Of a DNA stretch of 64,000 nucleotides, positions 59,451-64,000 are shown piece by piece; the first letter of the stretch is position 1, and every line of letters begins with the position of its first letter. The stretch comes from Chitinophagaceae bacterium UBA4411 (GTDB lineage: Bacteria; Bacteroidota; Bacteroidia; Chitinophagales; Chitinophagaceae): contig DGQP01000001.1 in assembly GCA_002400415.1 (NCBI GenBank), positions 150,354 through 214,353 on the forward strand. The letters run 5' to 3'. The translations under genes and the position numbers were made by a program. The notes beneath the pieces were generated by a model, which worked only from the letters and a program-made list of their open reading frames with translations, was not told where the DNA came from and searched no databases.

Positions 59451-62400
59451 ATGAACATTTCTGAATTAAGTTTACGGAGACCGGTGCTGGCCATTGTGCT
59501 AAACATCATTATCGTGTTGTTTGGTGTTATTGGTTTTAAATTTTTAGGTGTCCGTGATTATCCGGCGATTGATCCGCCGAATATCAGTGTGCGGACTTCT
59601 TATCCCGGCGCCAATGCAGATATTATAGAAACGCAGATCACCGAACCATTAGAAAAAGCGGTGAATGGTATTGCGGGTATTAAAAATATTACGTCCAGCA
59701 GCAGTAATGGTTCCAGCAATATCAACGTAGAGTTTGACCTGAGTATTGACCTGGAAGCAGCTGCAAATGATGTAAGGGATAAAGTATCGCAGGCCCTTCG
59801 TTCCCTGCCTTCTGACCTGGATGCTCCACCGGTGGTATCAAAAGCGGATGCAAGCTCCGACCCCATCTTATCAATGACGGTGCAAAGCAATACAAGAAAC
59901 CAGCTGGAGATGAGTGAGTATGCGAATAATGTACTGGTGGAAAGATTGCAGACTATACCGGGTGTGAGTGGCATACAGATCTGGGGCGAAAAAAGGTACG
60001 CCATGCGGATATGGATCGACCCGGCCAAACTGGTGGCTTTTAATATCACCGCCAATGATGTGCAGGCGGCTTTGCTCCGGGAAAACGTGGAATTGCCTTC
60101 GGGAAAAATCTCCGGCAACGCAACCGAATTAACCGTAAGAACATTCGGCCGGTTGAATACAGAAGAGGAATTCAATAATATCATCATTAAAAATGCGGAT
60201 GGGGCCGATGTGCGGGTAAAAGATATTGGTGAAGCGGTATTGGGACCGGAAAATGAAGAAACGGTGTTGAAAGGAAGCGGTATCCCGATGATCGCCTTAG
60301 CGATTATTCCACAGCCAGGCTCCAACTATGTTTCCATCTCGGATGAATTTTACAAACGCCTGGAGCAAATCAAAAAAGATGTACCGGAAGATGTGAAGAT
60401 TGATATTGCCCTCGACCAGACCAAGTTCATCAAGAAATCTATTTTAGAAGTGGAAGAGACATTAATGATTGCCTTCCTGCTGGTGGTGATGATCATTTAT
60501 TTATTCTTCCGCGACTGGATCATTGCCATCCGTCCGCTGATCGATATCCCGGTTTCACTGATCGGTGCTTTCTTTATCATGTACCTGATGGGTTTTACCA
60601 TCAATGTACTTTCCCTGCTGGCCATCGTATTAGCAACAGGCCTGGTGGTGGATGACGGTATCGTGGTTACCGAGAACATCTATAAAAAGATGGAGAAGGG
60701 AATGAATAAATGGCAGGCGGCAGTGGAAGGTTCCAAAGAAATTTATTTCGCTGTTATTGCCACATCAATAACCCTCGCAGTTGTATTTCTCCCCATCATC
60801 TTCTTACAGGGATTTGTCGGACGCTTATTCCGTGAATTTGGTATTGTGGTAGCGGGTGCCGTGCTGATCTCTGCCTTTGTATCATTGACACTAACACCTG
60901 TACTGAATGTAAAACTGACCCGGAAAAAACATAAGCACTCCTGGTTTTATATAAAAACAGAGCCGTTCTTCCGCTGGATGGAGAACAGTTACCAGGCGAT
61001 ATTAAAACGTTTTATGCATGTCCGCTGGGTAGCCCTCCTGCTTTTAGCGGTTTGCCTTGCCATTATTTTCTTAATAGGTGGTGGCCTGCAATCTGAATTA
61101 GCCCCTATGGAAGACCGCAGCCAGTTCCGTTTACAGCTATCAGCTCCTGAAGGAACTTCATTTGATGCGATGGATAAATACGTGGACCGGTTGACTAATT
61201 TCATGATGGACTCAGTGCCGGAAAGAGAAGTGGTGCTTAGTGTAACATCACCCGGCTTTACCGGATCAGGAAACGCCAACACGGGTTTTGTAAGGGTAAC
61301 TTTAAAAGAACCTACTGAAAGAGAAAGATCACAAAAAGACATTGTGGGGATGGTAAACCGGAATTTACCCCGGTTTTCCGAAGGCCGTGCCTTTGCTATT
61401 GAAGAACAAACCATCTCGGTAAACCGCCGGGGTGGTCAGCCCGTTTCATTTGTGATCCAGAATAATAATTTTGATAAGCTGACTAAAATATTACCCCAGT
61501 TCCTGGAAGAAGCTAAACAAAGTAAAGTGTTGATGAATGCGGATGTGGACCTGAAATTCAATAAGCCGGAATTGAGGGTGGAGATTGACCGCCTGAAAGC
61601 CGCACAGCTTGGCGTAAGTGTGAACGATATTTCTCAAACATTACAATTAGCATATAGTAACCGCCGCCTGGGTTATTTTACAAAAGATGGCAAACAATAC
61701 CAGGTGATGGGACAGGTGGCCCGTAATGACCGGGATGATCCCAATGACCTGAAAACCTTATTTGTCCGTAACAACCGGAACGAAATGATCAGCATGGATA
61801 ACCTTGTTACGGTTAATGAATCCAATACACCCCCAACGATCTATCACTTCAACCGGTATAAATCGGCTACAATTTCTGCCAGCCTGCAACCCGGGTTTAC
61901 CATTGGGGATGGTATTAAAGAAATGGATAAGATCGCGGATAAATTATTAGACGAAACATTTGCCACTTCCCTTTCTGGTTCTTCCAGAGACTTTGCAGAA
62001 AGCTCCAGCAATACCAGCTTCGCCTTCTTACTGGCCTTAGCATTGATCTTCCTGATCCTGGCAGCCCAGTTTGAAAGTTTTATAGACCCTTTGATTATCA
62101 TGTTTACCGTGCCATTGGCAATTGCCGGTGCCGTATTATCGCTCTGGGCTTTTGGTCATACTTTGAACATATTCTCACAAATCGGGATGATTATGCTGAT
62201 CGGGCTTGTAACGAAGAATGGTATCCTGATCGTGGAATTTGCTAACCAGAACCAGGAAAAAGGAATGAGTAAAAGAGAAGCCGTGATCTTTGCCGCCACC
62301 CAGCGCCTCCGCCCCATCCTGATGACCAGCCTGGCGATGGCCTTGGGCGCTTTACCATTGGCGCTCTCCCTGGGAGCTGCTGCCACCAGCCGTATCCCGC

Positions 62401-62564
62401 TGGGTATCGTGATTGTGGGTGGTATCTTGTTCTCGCTTGTGTTAACCCTGTTTGTGATCCCGGCTATGTACTCCTTTTTATCCAGGAAAAGAAAGAAAAG
62501 TGAAATAGATGCAATGCTCCACCAGCAGGTGCCGGAGACCGTATCCGCAGAAACGCATACTTAA
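59451..62564 (+). CDS. RND efflux pump inner-membrane transporter (HAE1/AcrB-like)
   Basis: 1037 aa, standard length. Twelve membrane helices in two halves. LSLRRPVLAIVLNIIIVLFGV opens helix 1 and GVRDYPAIDPPNISVRTSYPGA is the porter signature. The proton-relay region is LATGLVVDDGIVVTENIYKKM (Asp-Asp in helix 4), and GMIMLIGLVTKNGILIVEFANQ is helix 10. FRDWIIAIRPLIDIPVSL and TPVLNVKLTRKKH are typical. It exports drugs, lipids or metabolites out of the periplasm with proton antiport. Substrate not predictable. The C-terminal tail is basic. Confidence 0.95.
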   Translation: MNISELSLRRPVLAIVLNIIIVLFGVIGFKFLGVRDYPAIDPPNISVRTSYPGANADIIETQITEPLEKAVNGIAGIKNITSSSSNGSSNINVEFDLSIDLEAAANDVRDKVSQALRSLPSDLDAPPVVSKADASSDPILSMTVQSNTRNQLEMSEYANNVLVERLQTIPGVSGIQIWGEKRYAMRIWIDPAKLVAFNITANDVQAALLRENVELPSGKISGNATELTVRTFGRLNTEEEFNNIIIKNADGADVRVKDIGEAVLGPENEETVLKGSGIPMIALAIIPQPGSNYVSISDEFYKRLEQIKKDVPEDVKIDIALDQTKFIKKSILEVEETLMIAFLLVVMIIYLFFRDWIIAIRPLIDIPVSLIGAFFIMYLMGFTINVLSLLAIVLATGLVVDDGIVVTENIYKKMEKGMNKWQAAVEGSKEIYFAVIATSITLAVVFLPIIFLQGFVGRLFREFGIVVAGAVLISAFVSLTLTPVLNVKLTRKKHKHSWFYIKTEPFFRWMENSYQAILKRFMHVRWVALLLLAVCLAIIFLIGGGLQSELAPMEDRSQFRLQLSAPEGTSFDAMDKYVDRLTNFMMDSVPEREVVLSVTSPGFTGSGNANTGFVRVTLKEPTERERSQKDIVGMVNRNLPRFSEGRAFAIEEQTISVNRRGGQPVSFVIQNNNFDKLTKILPQFLEEAKQSKVLMNADVDLKFNKPELRVEIDRLKAAQLGVSVNDISQTLQLAYSNRRLGYFTKDGKQYQVMGQVARNDRDDPNDLKTLFVRNNRNEMISMDNLVTVNESNTPPTIYHFNRYKSATISASLQPGFTIGDGIKEMDKIADKLLDETFATSLSGSSRDFAESSSNTSFAFLLALALIFLILAAQFESFIDPLIIMFTVPLAIAGAVLSLWAFGHTLNIFSQIGMIMLIGLVTKNGILIVEFANQNQEKGMSKREAVIFAATQRLRPILMTSLAMALGALPLALSLGAAATSRIPLGIVIVGGILFSLVLTLFVIPAMYSFLSRKRKKSEIDAMLHQQVPETVSAETHT

Positions 62565-62575
62565 CTAATTACAGA

Positions 62576-63898
62576 ATGATCAACCTGATGAAAAAAAATA
62601 TTCTCCTTGTCTTCCTGCTCTCTTCACTTGTTGCGGTTGCACAAAACCCGCTGACACTGGAAGAAGCTATTGCCACAGCTCTAAAAAACAATTACGATAT
62701 CCAGTTATCAAAAAATGATTCGATGGTGGCAGCACTGGATTATTCTTACCGTAACGCTGTATTTTATCCGCGGCTGAACGGAACCATCGGAACCACCTGG
62801 AACAATAACGACCAGAAGCAAACACTGGCAGACGGGACCAAGCGGGAACAGAATAATATCAAGTCGAATAATATCAATGCGGCCCTGAACCTGAACTGGA
62901 CCTTATTTGACGGATTGAAAATGTTTGCCACCCGTGATAAGGCAGCAGAATTCATCAAGCTGGGCGAACTGGGTATCAAAAACCAGGTGATCAATACTGT
63001 TGCCACGGTGATCAATACCTATTATAATATTGTGCGGCAGAAACAACAGCTGAAAGCGATAGAAGAACAAATGTCTATCAGCCAGACAAGAGTGAACCTT
63101 GCTGAACGGCGGCTGGATATTGGTGTGGGTACCAAGCCCGATGTGTTACAAAGCAAAGTGGACCTGAATGCACAGAAAGCTGCCCAACTGGAACAGCAAA
63201 CACTGATCAGCCAGTTGCGGGAACAACTGAACCAGGTGATGAATGTACAGGAACAGGCGAATTACGAAGTGGCGGATTCTATCCCGCTGAACACACAACT
63301 GGCATTGGGTGATATACAGAATGGTATTGAAGCGAGCAACCCGGCTCTGCTGATCAGCAAAAAGAATCTTGATATTGCAGGCATCACACTTAAAGAACGG
63401 AAAGCAGAAAAATTACCAACCGTTGCTTTCAACTCGGTATATAATTTCACCCGTACCAATAACCAGACGGTGATCAACCCCTTCTCTCCTTTATTCAACC
63501 AGAGTAAAGGATTGAATTATGGTGTCACGGCTTCCATTCCCATCCTCAACAACCTGACGAATAAAAGACAGATACAGCAGGCTAAGCTGGATATACAATA
63601 CCAGCAGCTCGTTTTCAGAAACCAGCAATCACTATTGAACCTGGCTGTTGTAAATGCGTTTAAAGAATACGAGCAACAGAAAAAAGCGCTGAAACTGGAG
63701 GAAGAGAATATTCTACTCGCTAAAGAAAATGTCTATATCGCGTTAGAAGTGTACCGGCTCGGGGCTTCAACGATCATCCAGCTGCGGGAAGCACAGAAAA
63801 GCCTGGAAGATGCGTATAACCGGCTGATCGCTGCCCGCTACAATACGAAACTTGCTGAAACCGAATTATTGCGGCTGAAAGGCGACCTGGTGAAATAA
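62576..63898 (+). CDS. TolC-family outer membrane efflux channel
   Basis: 440 aa; an ATG four codons in (62588) opens a neater signal peptide (MKKNILLVFLLSSLVAVAQ). TolC/OEP helical repeats: NPLTLEEAIATALKNNYDIQLSKND, NTVATVINTYYNIVRQKQQLKAIEEQMSISQTRV (in pieces), ERRLDIGVGTKPDVLQSKVDLNAQK, and in the second half NAFKEYEQQKKALKLEEENI and LGASTIIQLREAQKSLEDAYNRL. It forms the outer-membrane duct for the pump encoded 11 nt upstream. Confidence 0.94.
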   Translation: MINLMKKNILLVFLLSSLVAVAQNPLTLEEAIATALKNNYDIQLSKNDSMVAALDYSYRNAVFYPRLNGTIGTTWNNNDQKQTLADGTKREQNNIKSNNINAALNLNWTLFDGLKMFATRDKAAEFIKLGELGIKNQVINTVATVINTYYNIVRQKQQLKAIEEQMSISQTRVNLAERRLDIGVGTKPDVLQSKVDLNAQKAAQLEQQTLISQLREQLNQVMNVQEQANYEVADSIPLNTQLALGDIQNGIEASNPALLISKKNLDIAGITLKERKAEKLPTVAFNSVYNFTRTNNQTVINPFSPLFNQSKGLNYGVTASIPILNNLTNKRQIQQAKLDIQYQQLVFRNQQSLLNLAVVNAFKEYEQQKKALKLEEENILLAKENVYIALEVYRLGASTIIQLREAQKSLEDAYNRLIAARYNTKLAETELLRLKGDLVK

Positions 63899-63899
63899 G

Positions 63900-63935
63900 A
63901 TAGTTTGTAGTTTATGGTTTGAGGTTTGTAGTTAT
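63900..63935 (+). repeat. TTTGTAGTTTATGG-type repeat upstream of a four-helix-bundle gene
   Basis: ATAGTTTGTAGTTTATGG, TTTGAGGTTTGTAG: four imperfect units of the form GTTT[G/A]T[A/G]G in 36 bp, similar to 59321-59345. Confidence 0.45.
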
Positions 63936-63940
63936 TTTTG
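63933..63940 (+). promoter_or_regulatory. -7 promoter box (TATTTTTG) of the four-helix-bundle gene
   Basis: Perfect TAnnTTTG box, 16 nt before the ATG at 63957. Confidence 0.5.
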
Positions 63941-63956
63941 CTGCAAACCTTATTTT

Positions 63957-64000
63957 ATGGCTACTATCCAGAAATTTGAAGATTTAAATATCTGGCAAAA
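63957..64000 (+). CDS. Four-helix-bundle (23S IVP-like) protein, 5' fragment at the window edge
   Basis: Only the first 14 residues are visible (MATIQKFEDLNIWQ). This opening is typical of four-helix-bundle/23S-rRNA-intervening-sequence proteins, whose start reads close to FEDLxVWQKA. The rest lies beyond the window. Function of the family is unknown. Confidence 0.6.
   Translation, partial: MATIQKFEDLNIWQ

Noticed and set aside
59600..60325. 241-codon open frame opposite the RND pump gene
   Set aside because: Shadow frame; the RND gene is unambiguous on the plus strand.
1..64000. CRISPR arrays, tRNA/rRNA genes, prophage, insertion sequences, toxin-antitoxin pairs
   Set aside because: I looked for repeat-spacer arrays, transposase, integrase and cloverleaf-type sequences in the gaps and saw none; nearly all sequence is explained by ordinary genes.

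Overview
The window is a gene-dense chromosomal segment of a Bacteroidota bacterium, most likely of the Chitinophagaceae/Chitinophagales type. The evidence is a SusC/SusD pair, a FecI-type sigma/FecR/TonB-receptor locus, two LytTR response regulator/histidine kinase pairs, a type IX secretion C-terminal sorting domain, a GldM-like protein, DUF4294, DUF4407 and GIN-domain (DUF2807) proteins, bacillithiol genes, and several intergenic matches to the Bacteroidota promoter box TAnnTTTG. I see no tRNA, rRNA, CRISPR array, prophage or insertion sequence. Most genes look like ordinary chromosomal housekeeping or envelope functions.

Layout. 172-6423 (minus): susC-susD plus an ENPP-type phosphodiesterase, one nutrient-uptake operon. 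6424-6890: repeat-bearing spacer. 6891-8052: a small lipoprotein and a GNAT acetyltransferase. 8124-10882 (minus): 7TM sensor kinase and LytTR regulator. 11103-12845: membrane protein and alpha/beta hydrolase. 12929-17471: an envelope cluster of a GldM-like lipoprotein (minus), a DUF4407 coiled-coil membrane protein, a TonB-C protein, a PsbP-like protein and a T9SS cargo protein. 17807-20936: adenosine deaminase, a small protein, two paralogous three-helix membrane proteins, a GIN-domain lipoprotein. 21062-26885 (minus): ECF sigma factor, FecR anti-sigma factor, an STN protein with 16-residue surface repeats, and a TonB-dependent receptor. 27221-30002: lipase, transglutaminase, a tiny basic protein, a SET protein. 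30005-31752 (minus): second LytTR/kinase pair. 31915-34754: a decayed dioxygenase, a secreted protein, YggS, acyl-CoA dehydrogenase.

34916-39366: M48 peptidase with TPRs, then ccmE-ccmF for cytochrome c maturation. 39441-46633: DUF4294 protein, BshB1, fatty acid desaturase, TPMT-like methyltransferase, arginase-family enzyme, PH-like membrane protein, radical SAM enzyme and EamA transporter. 46779-49575: TonB-like protein, FolC, NUDIX hydrolase. 49645-52881 (minus): fbp-GNAT-ABC ATPase-FKBP-YfiT/BstA operon. 53018-58123: aspartate kinase, an L,D-transpeptidase fused to a TonB-C domain, HPPD, PurK. 58268-63898: an RND efflux operon (adaptor, pump, TolC). A four-helix-bundle protein begins at 63957 and runs off the window.

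No clear new defence or mobile system is present. The items most worth a second look are: the split STN/surface-repeat/TonB-receptor signalling locus, whose FecR gene lacks any ATG, GTG or TTG start that would include its N-terminal domain; the GldM-like lipoprotein opposite DUF4407; the L,D-transpeptidase/TonB-C fusion; the truncated dioxygenase that has lost iron ligands; several strong intergenic dyads; and two families of short dispersed repeats. Promoter boxes lying inside apparent N-terminal extensions moved several start codons.
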